A stretch of 64,000 nucleotides of DNA. Origin: Panonychus citri. Taxonomy: Eukaryota > Arthropoda > Arachnida > Trombidiformes > Tetranychidae. Positions within the stretch are counted from its first letter, which is position 1. Each line of letters starts with the position of its first letter. The stretch spans positions 1,612,001 to 1,676,000 of the forward strand of contig NW_026515540.1 in assembly GCF_014898815.1 (NCBI RefSeq), read 5' to 3'. The notes under the pieces are model-generated. The model was not told the DNA's origin. It did not search any database and saw only the letters and a list, made by a program, of their open reading frames with translations. Shown in pieces: positions 38,241-51,500 of the stretch. The position numbers and the translations under genes are program-made.

Positions 38241-39236
38241 TTTTTTCTTTCGTTCTTCCTTCATTTCAATATCTCTTAGCATCCTCATCATCTTTAACAC
38301 TAAATACCAAAAATAGCTTCTCTCCGGATGCAGATACACTGGTGATGATGCTTAAGATGATCCTTGATGAGAATGAGAGCTTGCTCCTTTAGTTGATCTT
38401 CTTTTTTTCCTATGTGAAAAAAAGAGAAAGAGGAAAAAGATAGTGAGAAGAAAGAAGAGAGAGAAGAAGAGGTCGATTCTCTCTTTGGATTATTGTAACG
38501 GTGAAGGAACAAACTGTTCATTGAGTTTAGATGGTTGATCATCATCACTATCAAAATTCAAATTGATTGTCAAACAATTAATTTCAATATTCTCTTCCAC
38601 TTGTTATTGTGATTACTTTTTCTTCAGTGTATATATTGATCTGTATTCATCATCTCCATTTTATCATCAACTCTCTCTCTCTTCATCTGAACTTTGTGTT
38701 ATGTCTCTTATGATTATCATCTTTGGACCTGTTGTTGATAATGGCTAATGATTACATCTCATTACATTTATTTCCCTTTTTTCAACTTGTTTTTCATTAT
38801 CAAGTGATTGTTATTTAATCAGTGATCTCCTTAATTCCAATCAAATCTTTATCTCTCCCTATTCCCACCAGAATTCAGCTCATCTGATAACAGCAAATGA
38901 TGGACCAAATTTAACATGGGATTTCAGTGATAAATTTAATTCTGATTGGTTTAAATTAAGAAACAAAAAAAGGAAACAATATCTTTTATCTCATATTGTG
39001 TATCTTGTGCCTTAAGTTTTTCTATTTCTCTTTCCTGTTATTGTTATCAACCTTTTCTCTCTCTCTCTCTCTCTTTCTCTCTAATTCTGGATTAATCAAT
39101 TTTGGATTTTTTGATTAGATGTCACATTTACTCTTCTACAATCACCATCTAAACATGACCATAATCTACTAACTATTACAACATAATTAATTAATATCTT
39201 TTTAATTTAAACAAGTGACAACAACAATAACAAACA
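35671..39236. other. Intergenic region between Mgat1 and FGFR 5' ends
   Basis: The two genes diverge from this 3.6-kb region. No coding frame was recognised. An AGATGGCGT motif is at 35876-35884, about 206 bp before the Mgat1 start. TC-rich runs occur near 38210-38250 and 39050-39080. Low-complexity frames near 37626-38554 look accidental. Confidence 0.6.
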
Positions 39237-40692
39237 ATGTATCATCTGTGTAATAATAGTTTACTGTTACTCTGTACGATTATTATCATTTTCTTTGTGC
39301 CTAATCTTGTCTATTGTGCTAAATGTCAAAATAGACCAGACCTACTTCCATCAGGTGAGATGAAATTAATCACTGGCTCCTTCAGTTTATCTTATTAATC
39401 TAATTGTTAATCTTAATTATTAACCTTAATCAGCGCCATTTATTCCCAAAAAACATCACAATCCATACACAAGTAAATACGCTGGAGAAAGTGTTATATT
39501 CAAATGCAAATCCAGTGGAAATCCTTGTCCCAATATAACCTGGTTCAAAGATGGTCAACAATTAGACAGAAATGATATTAATTTGGACCATGTAAGAGTT
39601 TTAATTTAATTGTTCAATTCAGAGTCTGAATTTTAAGTTAATTGTGTTTACTTGAATCTTTATCTTATTCAGGTTAAATTTAAAAAGTTTTCTATTGATT
39701 TCGCTCGTTTAACTCCAATCGATGCTGGAAACTATTCATGTTTAGCTATCAACGATTTTGGTAACGATTCTATATGGTTTCAATTGAACGTTAGTGGTAA
39801 GTTAATCTGATTGATACTTTTCTTAATTTTGAAAATCATTCGATCAACAATTAGCTCATTTTCGCTGATAATTTATATTTATATCAATCTAAGAATGGAT
39901 CGCACCTCATGTAATCAATGATGAGATATCGCAACGTTCATTGTATGTTGGTGATGATTTACAATTAAATTGTGAATCAGGATCAGATGCTGCTGAGAGC
40001 ACTTATTGGTATAAAAAAGTTGGAGATGAATGGATTGAATATGAAGTAAGTGCTTTTCCTTTTCCTACTTGATTTATATTTAGTCGCTAATTAGTTAGTT
40101 TAATCAATTAATCGTTTATTTATTTTTTCAGGGTTTGGATGGTGAAACTAATATATTTATATGGCCAAATATTACAATCGAGGACTCAGGATTATTTCGT
40201 TGTGAAGTTAGCAATTCGATAGCTACAAGTGAAAGGCTGTTTAATGTCACCGTTAATGAACGTAAGTGTTTATTTGTCTTATCAATCATCTGATTGAATC
40301 TTTTTTTTTCTATTAATAATATTCTCTAATTAATTGATTATTTCTATTTCAGCTATGCCTCCTCAAATAGGAACTTGTTGGTCTTATAATATCTCAGCTC
40401 TCATCGGAACTCAAGTATCGTTTCATTGTAGCTCATATATTGAAGATGAAAAATTTTGGATCAAAGGATTTATCAATGAGTCAAGTGAATATTTTAACGA
40501 TACTGATATAATTGTAAGTTAGCTACTTATGAATTTCGTTGACTTTTTTTTATGCGAAACATTTAACGGTTAACTGTTTTTTCTTGACATAAGATTTATT
40601 GATGAGGCTTCGCAAGAATGAGACTTAACGTTGAAAGATGATGAGTTCTTAAGATGCTTATTCTCATCTTTAATAATGTTTTCTTTCATTTT

Positions 40693-40749
<57 letters not shown>

Positions 40750-43700
40750 CATCTTCTTAGGAAAAAGGAACAAGCGACTTGGTTTTGAAGAATGTGACAC
40801 AAGATGTACAAGGATGGTATTCATATGTCTCTCGAAATCGTTTTGGCTTCCGTTCAGCTAATATATTTCTTAGAGTCCATCATCAAGGTTTGTGTCCATC
40901 TTCTAACATTTGCATGTCTTTGTTTTCTTTCTTTCAATCATCACCCTACCAGACCTCATATTCATCACCCTTGACCCTCTCTCTCCTTAAAGATACCTTC
41001 TAAAGGTCTCCTGCTGATATTTTTCGTAGCTCCTAATGAATGAAGTAAAGAAAGAGTAGCATAATGATGATGATGATAATGATGAAGATAAGATTGTAGG
41101 AGGATAAAAGATGGCTCATATAGGAAAAAGTCACTTTTTGTAAACGATTGAGAAGCCAAACTGACAAGAGAACAAAATAATTCAGACTTTTATTGACAAT
41201 TATTCCAATAGTTTCCTTTTCCTGATTTTCTTAAACTCAGAATTCATCTTCCGTCTATAAATTTCAATATAATTTCTAATTTTATTTCACTGAATCTCAG
41301 ATATGGAGCTCATTTTTTTTTCTCTAGCAAGTGTAAAAATGGATAAAAAAACAGCCTCAAAATGAGGATAATGAAGACAAGGTTACATCCTTGAAGATGA
41401 AGATGCTGTGAAAAAGAGAGATAGGACAGTGCTAAGGGAGGTGGTGGGAGGAGACGTGCAAGTAGATGCTGTTTTCTGAGAGAGAGAGAGAAATATAAAA
41501 TAGAGCAAGGGCAAGTTCTTGAAACAAAAAAAAACAGAAGAAAAAGGAAATACAGAAACGGCCACTGTTACTGATGAACTTGATTCCTTTTAGTTTGTCG
41601 GCTTTAATGATGATCATCTTTCGCCATTTTCATCTTTTATCCTTCTTGCATCCTCATCCTTTTAAATGATTTTCGCTTGTCTTTTTCCTCTTTGCTCTCT
41701 TTTCATCTTTTGATGAGTTTTTACAAAATTTGTTTGTCAGTGGACATCACAGTTTTGGACGTTTATATAAAGACATTGGTCTTTGTGGTAAACCTTCAAA
41801 TCTCGTAAATGTTTACCCAGGCGAATCTATCGACACTATTGATGATTTTGATGACCCAAAATGACCTCGCGTCAAGTGGTTTTGGAAAATCTAATCGATT
41901 TTTTTATTGCTAAATAATTAAAGACAAAATTTCTTCTTTTTTTCTATCATCTCTATTTCTCTTTCAGAACATAAATTAGCTGCAAACAGTTTAACTCGTG
42001 AGCAAGTTATTTTCATTGGATCTCTAATTATTGGCAGTGCGACAACAATAGTACTTTGCCTGATATGTTGTCTCTGTAAAATTCGAGCCTCGCGATTAAA
42101 AATAAAGAAAGAAAATCAAATTCTAAGGATAACAAAAAAGATCACATTAGAAGAGCCTGTTGACTGTGAAGATTCATTGAAAGCGCCTTTGGTCAAAATT
42201 GAGGCTCCATTGAATGCTAACGATTTACCTGTGGAGAAATATATGAGAGCCATTGTTGAATATGAAATGCCGATTGATCTTAAATGGGAAATATCAAGAG
42301 ATAGGTTTGTATTGATTGTTTATTTTGATATCTATTTAGTGGTTAATAGTCAACTCGAAATGTCCAAATCTCAATGGATCAACATGTTATTTTTTTTTCT
42401 TCTGCCAAGATTATTGTTGAATTAGTATTTGTGAAATAGTTTAACATGTGTATTTTGTTATCCTTAAGATTAACTCAAGGATTAAGAGGAAAACAACAAA
42501 TCTACTGACGGATTGAGTTCTAACTTAAGACAATAAGTTCATTTATCTTTTAAAACTGTTATTGTTCAGTTGCAAAGGCAAAATAATCACAAGCTTCACA
42601 ATTGAAATATGATATCGTCAACTTGGCTTTTTAAACTTTAAACAACAACAATAACAGTTAAAAGTACAAGAAAATGTATTAAAAAACAGTAGAGAGATGA
42701 TTGTTGTTTTTCATTTCATTTACTGTTAACAATTTAATACTAAACATTGAATAGTTTTATTAATAATAACGGTGTGAGGTCAGAATGAAATGATTTGCTT
42801 GTTTGTATTTCTCACTACGCTTTCGCCTTTCATTTGATTGATGCTCCTAATTGATTCATCCCATGAGTATATTTATATTAATATTAATCATTTGACTTAT
42901 ATACAGATTACAATTACATAAGCCTGTTGGACAAGGAAACTTTGGAACTGTTTATAAAGGAGAGCTATGTGGAGTTGGAAAAAATAAAGAACCTCTTATG
43001 ACGGTGGCTGTTAAAATGTTGAAAGATCCATCGAATGATTCTGACATGGCTGATCTTGTCTCGGAAATGGAGGTCATGAAACGAATCGGCAAACATTTAA
43101 ACATAATTAATCTAATCGGATGTTGTACTAAAAATGGTGAATACAAATTATTTCGGATGATAGAAATGAAGATTGTTTGTTGAAAGAAAATTAAATCAGT
43201 GAATATAAATGTGTGTATATTGGGATGAATGATGATTATGATGATGATGATGAGAAAAGTGAGACTAGAATAACATTTGAAAGTGTGTAACATAAATATA
43301 CTAAGATGAATTTTCATTATCTCTTTTCTTTTTGCTTGTTTAATTGTTTTCTGGGTTAAAAATGGAAATTAATCAGTTTTTCTTTTTTGTTTATTTAGGT
43401 CCTCTTTATGTGATCGTCGAATATGCTACTTTTGGTAACTTGCGAGATTTCTTACGATCCCGTAGACCGGATTCGGTTGAATTTGACGATTCTAAGCAAT
43501 TATTTCCATCGGATTTCTTATTATTTGCACTTCAGGTTTGTTTTTGATAAATTGAATGTTTATAAATGTTTGTAAATGTTTATCTTGATTTAGTTTTATT
43601 CATTAATCTCTTTGATTTATATATTTTCAGATTGCTCAAGGAATGGATTACTTAGCTTCTAAACGGTGTGTTCATCGTGACCTTGCCGCTCGTAATATTT

Positions 43701-44374
43701 TAGTCTCCGATGGTAATGTTATGAAAATCGCTGATTTTGGTCTTGCTCGAAATCTTCAAACAGTCGATTATTACAGGAAAACTACTAAAGGTGTTATACC
43801 TTTAAGGTGGATGGCACCGGAAGCGATTGATCAAGTTTATTCCAGTGCTTCCGATGTTTGGTCTTATGGTGTTTTACTCTGGGAAATTTATACTCTTGGC
43901 TGTTTACCTTATCAAGATGTCGATCAGAGTAGCCTTTATACCTGGTTGAGGGAAGGCCATCGATTGGATCAACCGTTCAAATGTCCAAACAAAGTTTATA
44001 AACTAATGAGACGATGTTGGAGATACTATTCATGGGAACGGCCAACTTTCCGTGATATCACCAAAGAGCTTGATGAAATCTCCAATGAATCATCTTACCC
44101 TGAATACTATGACATGAGTATTCCTAAAATGGATACACCATTGACAAGTGACTACGAGATTGATTATTCTGATAGTTTTGATGCTGAAGGTAAAAATCAA
44201 TTAATCATAATGTTAATAAAACTTTTATTCGCATTTCTATTTGCTTTTCAATTTCTAATATTTTTCTTATTTATTTTCATTACAGAATCGAGTCTCCATG
44301 ATTATCAAAATGTCAACAATAACATTAACACACAATTAAATCGCCTTTATTTCATTAACGAATCCATTGTTTAA
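39237..44374 (+). CDS. FGFR: FGF-receptor-type receptor tyrosine kinase, twelve exons
   Basis: Exons are 39237-39354, 39434-39591, 39673-39796, 39894-40045, 40132-40261, 40353-40513, 40761-40887, 41968-42304, 42907-43136, 43399-43535, 43631-44189 and 44286-44374. They join to 773 residues, close to vertebrate FGFRs (about 800). A signal peptide is followed by three Ig-like domains, each split over two exons, a membrane helix (VIFIGSLIIGSATTIVLCLI), and the FGFR-like juxtamembrane DLKWEISRDRLQLHKPVG. The kinase has GQGNFGTVYKG, AVKMLK, YVIVEYATFGNLRDFLRSRR, HRDLAARN, ADFGLARN and the activation loop VDYYRKTTKGVIPLRWMAPE, all diagnostic. It would bind FGF ligands and signal through Ras/MAPK. 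The third Ig domain has Tyr (GWYSYVS) where the second disulphide Cys normally sits. A TC tract fills part of intron 6 and intron 7 is 1.1 kb. Confidence 0.93.
40699..40744. repeat. (TC)n microsatellite in FGFR intron 6
   Basis: A pure TC run of about 46 bp, 16 bp before the acceptor of exon 7, where it could serve as the polypyrimidine tract. Confidence 0.95.
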
Positions 44375-45486
44375 CATCATCATCATCAATGAAATTACAT
44401 TTTAACAATGGACGATCAAATTATCATAACTTTTTTTTCACAACACCAAAGACTTTGTGAACTCACTTTGAAGTCACATAACAAAAAATCACCAACATTT
44501 TTTCAAACAATCAAAAAAACCCAAAAACTTAAACAAAATTGATTTACTTTCTTCTTGAAAAAAAATCAATCCAAATCAAACCAAGAGTTAACAAAAACAA
44601 ATCAAATCATCATTATACATATTTTTTGTACATAAAATCATTCAACTTTTTTTTGCCTAATTTATATTATGATTATTAAATTAAAATAAAAAAATAAAAT
44701 AAAAAGTATCCCGACTGATTATTTATTCAATCAACAAGAAAAATCTATCAGAAAACGGTCAAGATTAGGAACGAAATTGAAATCTAAAATTGAGACAAAA
44801 AAAAAGGTCAACATTTAAGAAAAAGGCAACATCAAAATCAATCACCAATAGAAAATAAAATGTTGGAAAAGTTAATTGCTCGCAATTAACTTTTAACTTC
44901 TAATTGCATCGATAGATGGAGTTAGTGGAAAGCGAAAAAAAGTGCGCGAGTTTAGTTTGGATTGAAAAAGAAAGAGAAAAAAGCGAATTAAATTCTCTTT
45001 CTTTCGCAGCGCCATCTGTTTGTTCGTCGGTGGAACTATTAGACTCTCGGTTTTTTCTCTTTTCTGTTCTTGTCGTTTAATCTTTAAAGGGACTCGTATA
45101 TTTATTAATCTAAAACTATCACCGGATTTAAAGAATTAATCTAATTGTTTCTTTAGTGATCTCCAAATTTCCACCAAACCAGTTAATTGCAACATAATCT
45201 AATTCACCTTTAGAAGAAAAAAAAATCCTTTACCTTTTGTGTTTCTCTCTTACAATTGTTTAATTTTCTCCTTTCAACTCTATAAAAAATCCATTGATTT
45301 TCACCTTTTTCTTTGATTTTTTTTGTTCTTTTTTTTGTGTTTTTGTTTATTTCTCGTATTAACGAGATCTACTCCTTTTCTTTTCAACCCGTAATTAGAG
45401 AAAATTAATCACGTAAAATAAGTGAAATTTTATTCTCAAAAGAATTAAATTAAATTGAAAAGGAGGTGTAACTCCGTTATGAGACC
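44375..45486. other. FGFR 3' flank and vestigial promoter region
   Basis: AATAAA-like words at 44680-44700 could end the FGFR transcript. Further on, AGCGCCATCT (45008-45017) and the long T/TC-rich leader up to 45486 belong to the vestigial-like gene. A short upstream ATG at 45479 overlaps its start in another frame. Confidence 0.5.
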
Positions 45487-48400
45487 ATGTATACTACTTT
45501 ACCACCCAAAGGTAATGTTAATAACAATACGAAGGAGATATTGGCCAAAACGCGTAAAGAAATTTCCGAGGAATTAACTGGAATCGTACAAGTGAGAAAA
45601 GACTGTGTAGTTTACACCTATTATGAAGATGTTTCCAAAGCATTACAAGACCATTTCGACCGTTCATTAATCTCTGTTGAAATTAAAACAAAGACAAAAG
45701 GTAAGAAATGAAACAATAACATTTGTCACAAATTCTATTCTCCCCTTGTGATGTAAATAATCCTAAGGCCTTCTATAAACAACCCCACCCTCTCTCTCCC
45801 CAAAAGATTGACCCTCAATAGTTGACAAAAAATCACTATTGTCATGTTGATCAAGTCAAATTAAAACTCTTGCAGGTGATATGATTAATATTATGATTAG
45901 TGATTTCACCATTTACCATTATTATAGTTGTAATATTGCTATTTATGTGTCTCTCTGTGTATAGAAATCAAATATTGCTCTAGCTTGACTGAATATCATT
46001 TATTCATGGTTATTTATTAAGATCAATCAACTGACAGTTAATCGATTTCATGGATTAAGGCTTTAATGCACAAAGAAGAGATGATGAAGAAAAATAGTGG
46101 AAGAGAATTGAAATGATTAGAGAAGTAATTTCTTTCTTTTTTTTCTTCTTCTTCTCTTTCAATCAGTTTTAAATACTTTGTCTTGAACTGGATTAATTTT
46201 AATTCCTCCCTATCAATAAAGTCCTACACAATTGATTGTTACTATTTAAAATTGGATACAATGTCCAAGTACTTTTGTGTTTATTTAACCAAAAGTCATT
46301 TAACCACAACAGTAATATGATTGATTTAATTTCTACTCATTGTCTAAATAGTGTCAATGGAAAAGGATTTAGATTTTTATATTTTCAAATTAATCCTCAT
46401 CTAATCTGTTAGATAATCGCTGTTATTATGATCATTTTCATCTCTCTCGCTTTAATTTAAATTAATGTTGTTTTTTTACTTATTACAATTTTCCCCTTTG
46501 ATTGTTACGATTAGTTAAATGATTACACTTGACTTTATGTTGTTGAACTGTAAATTGGCAAATATACCGTTTAAATCAGCAATTTATTGATTCTCATTGA
46601 CAATTTAAATGTTGTCATGTTGAAAACTAACATCAACAATTAACAACATGGTTCATTTATTATTATATTAACATTGTAATTGTCGCTGTTAATTATCTAT
46701 ATTATTTTTCTTATCACGAGCATTTAAATTATATATATTTCCTTGGAAAAGTATCTTGATTTAGTTGAAAATGATTAAATCTCTTCTTCCTTTGCAATTA
46801 ATTACAATCATCTAAGCTTTTTAAACATTAATTGTTACAAACGTAAAGCTATATTTATAAACTATATTACTGAGCTGTATTAACGGTTAATCTTAATTGT
46901 TTGCTTTCTCGTTTTGTAACAATTTAAGATTTAGGGAAATGTGTATTTCCTTTACTTGTTAAGTTGTTGTGACATTTACTTCACATACATTTAAATGATA
47001 CGCATGTACATCAATAGGAAAAAAAAGATGAGAATCACTGAGAAGATGATGATGAGAATGATAAGGGATGAGGATAAAGATGATGAGAAGGATGAAGAAG
47101 ATTTTTGGATGGATGAAATGATAAAGTCTATCTTATCCTCCTTTCCTTGGGTGGCCAAGTGATGATATGTTGACACCTTAGTAAACAATATTGTCAATCT
47201 ATTTCACTCTCTCTCTCAATCTCTCTCCCTCTCCATCCCATGTTACCACCCATTGTTATGTATAAGATGATTTTCCTCATCCAATTTGTTATCTATCTCA
47301 TTTTTAATTCCTTCCCTCCCACTCATCTTCATCTCTCTCTCCTATCATTTACCTTTAGATGTAATTTTATCCCGATTATTGGATCATCTCATGAATTATC
47401 TTCGTATTTATATAGATAAATCTATATCATTCTGTATACACAGAATAATTTGTAGAAATGAGTTCGTGAATCTCATGCTCTTGCATTCATCTCACTCTTC
47501 CTATTCTCATCATCATCATTTCTCTATCTTAAAAAGACAAGAGATGATAATGTACAAGGAGGAGAAAAGGGAGGTTCTACTCGATTTCGAGGATCTGAAA
47601 GAAACTCTTTATTCGTGGTCACTCGAAGCAAACGAAAACAATTAACCTGTGGAAAGAGAATGACTTTAATGTTCTCTTCCTTTTATCTCTCTCACTCTCT
47701 CATCATCATCATCTTCATCTTCATCACTCTCTGAACATGTTAGACTGCTGGTCTCTGGATTTTCTTTAAAGGTCACTTTAAAATGATTTGACCTTTTTCT
47801 CAATATTGTTACTAAAAACAAAATTTTACAAAGGAAACAAGTGAAAAAAAGATGATGATGAGGATGAAGAGGATGATACACTTAAAGAGATGATACTTAC
47901 ACTAATGATAATGATCATCATGAAGATGATACTGTTAATATTGTACATTTGATACTTCCTTGCACAAAAAATTAACGAGTTTTTAAATTACTTTAATTAT
48001 TGAAAACTTAAAAACAAAGGTCATTATCCTAATATAAATCATCATATTGTGAGTGGTATATCCTTATTGCGACAATTGTAATTCTGATTGAGAAAATTTT
48101 TCTCAATTAAAATTTTGTTTTGTACATTTTAATTCAACACGATTCACAAGTTGATTAGTGTTTAGATTGATCATTACTCAACAATCAAAACATAATCATT
48201 TTCATCATACCAATTGTTTATCATCTCAACCTTATAATGATTCATAATTTACTTCCGTTTTTCAAATGTCTCTTCCTGTTCATCACCATCATCATCACCT
48301 TGAAAAGTATCTTTTTGTATCTTCTTCACAATCTCTCATCATCTTTTCAGTTTGATTCTCAGAGGATGAAGAGAGAGAGAGGAAGATATTTCCATGGAAA

Positions 48401-48523
48401 TAGAAAGTAACAGAATTACCGAAACAGTATTTTTTGTTGTTGTTGTGAATGGTTAATAATAGTGAGAGAGTGAAAAGATACCCAGAAGAATTTAAAATAT
48501 TTGGGTAAAAATGGCCGAAAAGA

Positions 48524-48584
<61 letters not shown>

Positions 48585-51500
48585 TGATTATCTGTTTCTT
48601 GGTGGATGAAAATGATGATGATAGTGAATTGCAATCAAATGATGAAGATGACAAACTCAGTCAAGAAAACACTAGAGAAAAGAAAACATTAAAATGATGA
48701 CAATATTTTTCTATCCCCAAGAGAAAAATTAAACTTTTTTCTTTGTCTCAACCAATTGTGATGATTGTAAACATCGAAACAAGGAAACGGAAATGATGAG
48801 TTACTTTTTCACATTTCACAAAAGAAAAGTGATCAATTTATGTCTACAAGTGATTTGTAAACACAGTTTGAAATAATTAATCGCTTAATTAATTACTTTT
48901 AAATGTCTTTGAACTTTAAATTAAGTTGACACAATTGGATCAAATGAGAGAGAGAGAGAGAGAGAGAGAGACAGTTAATTGTGATAATGATTAAGATAAA
49001 ATTTTTGTAAAGGGATTTGATCGTCATGTGTGAGTCTTATTTTTTTCATACATTGGATAAACTTTGATGTGATCATCTTTTAATTATGATGATGATAATT
49101 ATTATTATACTTTGTGAACTAGAGGATTTAGGTTTGGTCATTCAAGGTAAATTCTGATGATAATGATTATATATGCTTACGATTTGAAAAATAGTCTCTA
49201 CTATCAGAGTGATGATGGATCCATATCTTAAATCAGATAATGACAAGATTTATGTGTCCATCAATTGAAACTAATACTGTCCAAGTAATAAAATTAAATG
49301 TAAACTTGTTTCATCTCAACATGAGATTGACTCAATATCATCCACAAGATGATGATGATAATACCTTTTTACTGACTTTCTCTCTCGCTCTCACTCATTA
49401 TCATCATCATGAAAAAAGATTAGTGAAAGTGTAATCAACGAATAAGCTTGAATAATATAAACATGATGATAATGATAATTGTTAATTCTTTGGTAATAAA
49501 TCGTTGAATAAACTTTTCCCAATCAACCGATAACGAGGAAAAAGTCATTTGAAAAAAAGGAAATTTTTTCATCTTCTACCTATCAGATTATTGATACAAG
49601 ATGATTAAGATCATCTTGATTCTGATGATTGTTGTTGTTTGGATACAAATTGATTTGATTCAATTTTTTTTTGTTATTCATCATGTTGCCCTAGAAAATA
49701 ATAGATTTGAATGGTGTGTATGTGTGTAATGTGATGAATGATTGTAAATAGGGATGAAAGTTAATTTTGTGCAATTAATTGTAATTGTTGAAAGGGCAAG
49801 TGATATGCAGTTTAACTTTCACCGTTATATCGCCTCATCTCCATAGAAAAGGAGATGAGGAGGGAAAGATGAAGAATCGAGGAGGAAGATGAAGAAAGTT
49901 GTATAATATCATATGTGTGTATTATTTATATAACGTTGATTACGCGGCTACTTGAGCAGATATAAAAAAGAGAGAGAGAGAGAGAAAAGATGATGATGCT
50001 GATGAAGAATAAGAAGATAAAAAATAGATGATGAAAATAATATTGTTGTTTTCCTATATACAATAATTTTCCATTGCAAAATGATCCTCATCTCTTCCTT
50101 TGGCATCCTTCATCTTCTTCATCATCATCATTTTCCCCCCTCACGCCTTACCCAATAAAAAAGATCTTTTCCTTTTGTTCATCACTTTTCATCTTCTTTT
50201 ATCTTCTCATTCCTTTTCATCATCACTTTCTTTTATATCCATTACAATCATTTTCATCATCACATCAACATTCATCTTTGTTTTCCACCCTACATCTTCC
50301 ACCTTCCACTTTTCCTCTTCATCCTCATCCTCCTCCTCCTTCAGCTTATGATTATAACGGTGATCATTTATTTTTTCCTCGATTCTTGACTTTTTTTTTC
50401 TTACTCTTCCTTTGATTGTTATCACCATTGTAACTGTGATAAAAGTGAATATACCGATAAATTGTATAATCACAGTGTTAGAATAATATTATTTAATTGT
50501 TTCCATGGATAATCAATTTGTTATAAATCAATATCACGCACCTCAAACACTGATTGAATATGATGATCATTACATTTGATTAATTATTGTTGGTCGTTTG
50601 ATTATTGTATCAATGTAATAACCTTTTTTTAATCATTTGATGTTCTCGTTTTTTTATTCTGTTGATAATAATTATGATTTATCATCCGTATTAATTTAAC
50701 TCTCTTGATGATTTGTTATAATTTGATTATCAAGGTGACATTACCTCTCAATATGATTATCATGTTATCATTATTAAGGTTAATCATTTGATTATCTAAC
50801 AATATGTTGGATTATCTCAAGAGAGAGAGAGAGACAATTGAAATTGATATAGTGATGAAGTTATTAGTGAATTAAAGTTAACACAAAGATGATTATGATG
50901 ATGAGAGGATGACACTTGATAACTTTGATCCTTTTTCCTCATCATCATCATGATACTTGCCTTCTCCTCCTACTTTTACATCTTATAACATTCTCATGTA
51001 TGATGAACTGAATGATGATGATGATGATGATGAGGATGAAAAAAGAGTGGATGTAGAAAAAAATGATGTATAGAACACAAAATATCAAGATGAAGATGAT
51101 AAACATTCCTTTGAGATGAAAAGTTGAAGAGAAGAAGAAAAAATTATGAAAGGATGAGACATGTAAATAAGAAAGAAAGAGTAGATGATGAAGAAGAAGA
51201 AGATGATGATGATGAAGAAAAAGATGAACAAGTTGAATTGCTCTTTAATTGACTATGTTAATTTTATGATGAGGAATTTAATGTTTAAGTGAATGAGGCA
51301 ATTACATGTTAGTTTGTATCATTGGAATATCATTTTATCCTCATCATTTTAACTTCTTCTCGCCTCATGATTATCATTTGTTTTCTTACATTTGGTGACA
51401 AAATTATTTCCAATTACATTAAATCATGTGAATCATTGAAATTTTCATACGCTCTGATTATGAACATGATTCAATTTGATGCTCTAATTTTATTATGCTT

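Noticed and set aside
37626..38554. Several hydrophobic or Ser-rich frames upstream of FGFR
   Set aside because: Their composition follows TC/GA simple sequence; no start context, splice match or domain.
47286..47645. 119-residue frame in the vestigial-like intron
   Set aside because: No recognisable motif, begins in TC-rich sequence, no support for a nested gene.
50074..50473. Ser/Phe/His-rich frame of 113 residues and the opposite Lys/Glu frame
   Set aside because: Both follow an ATC/TTC-rich stretch; low-complexity shadows.
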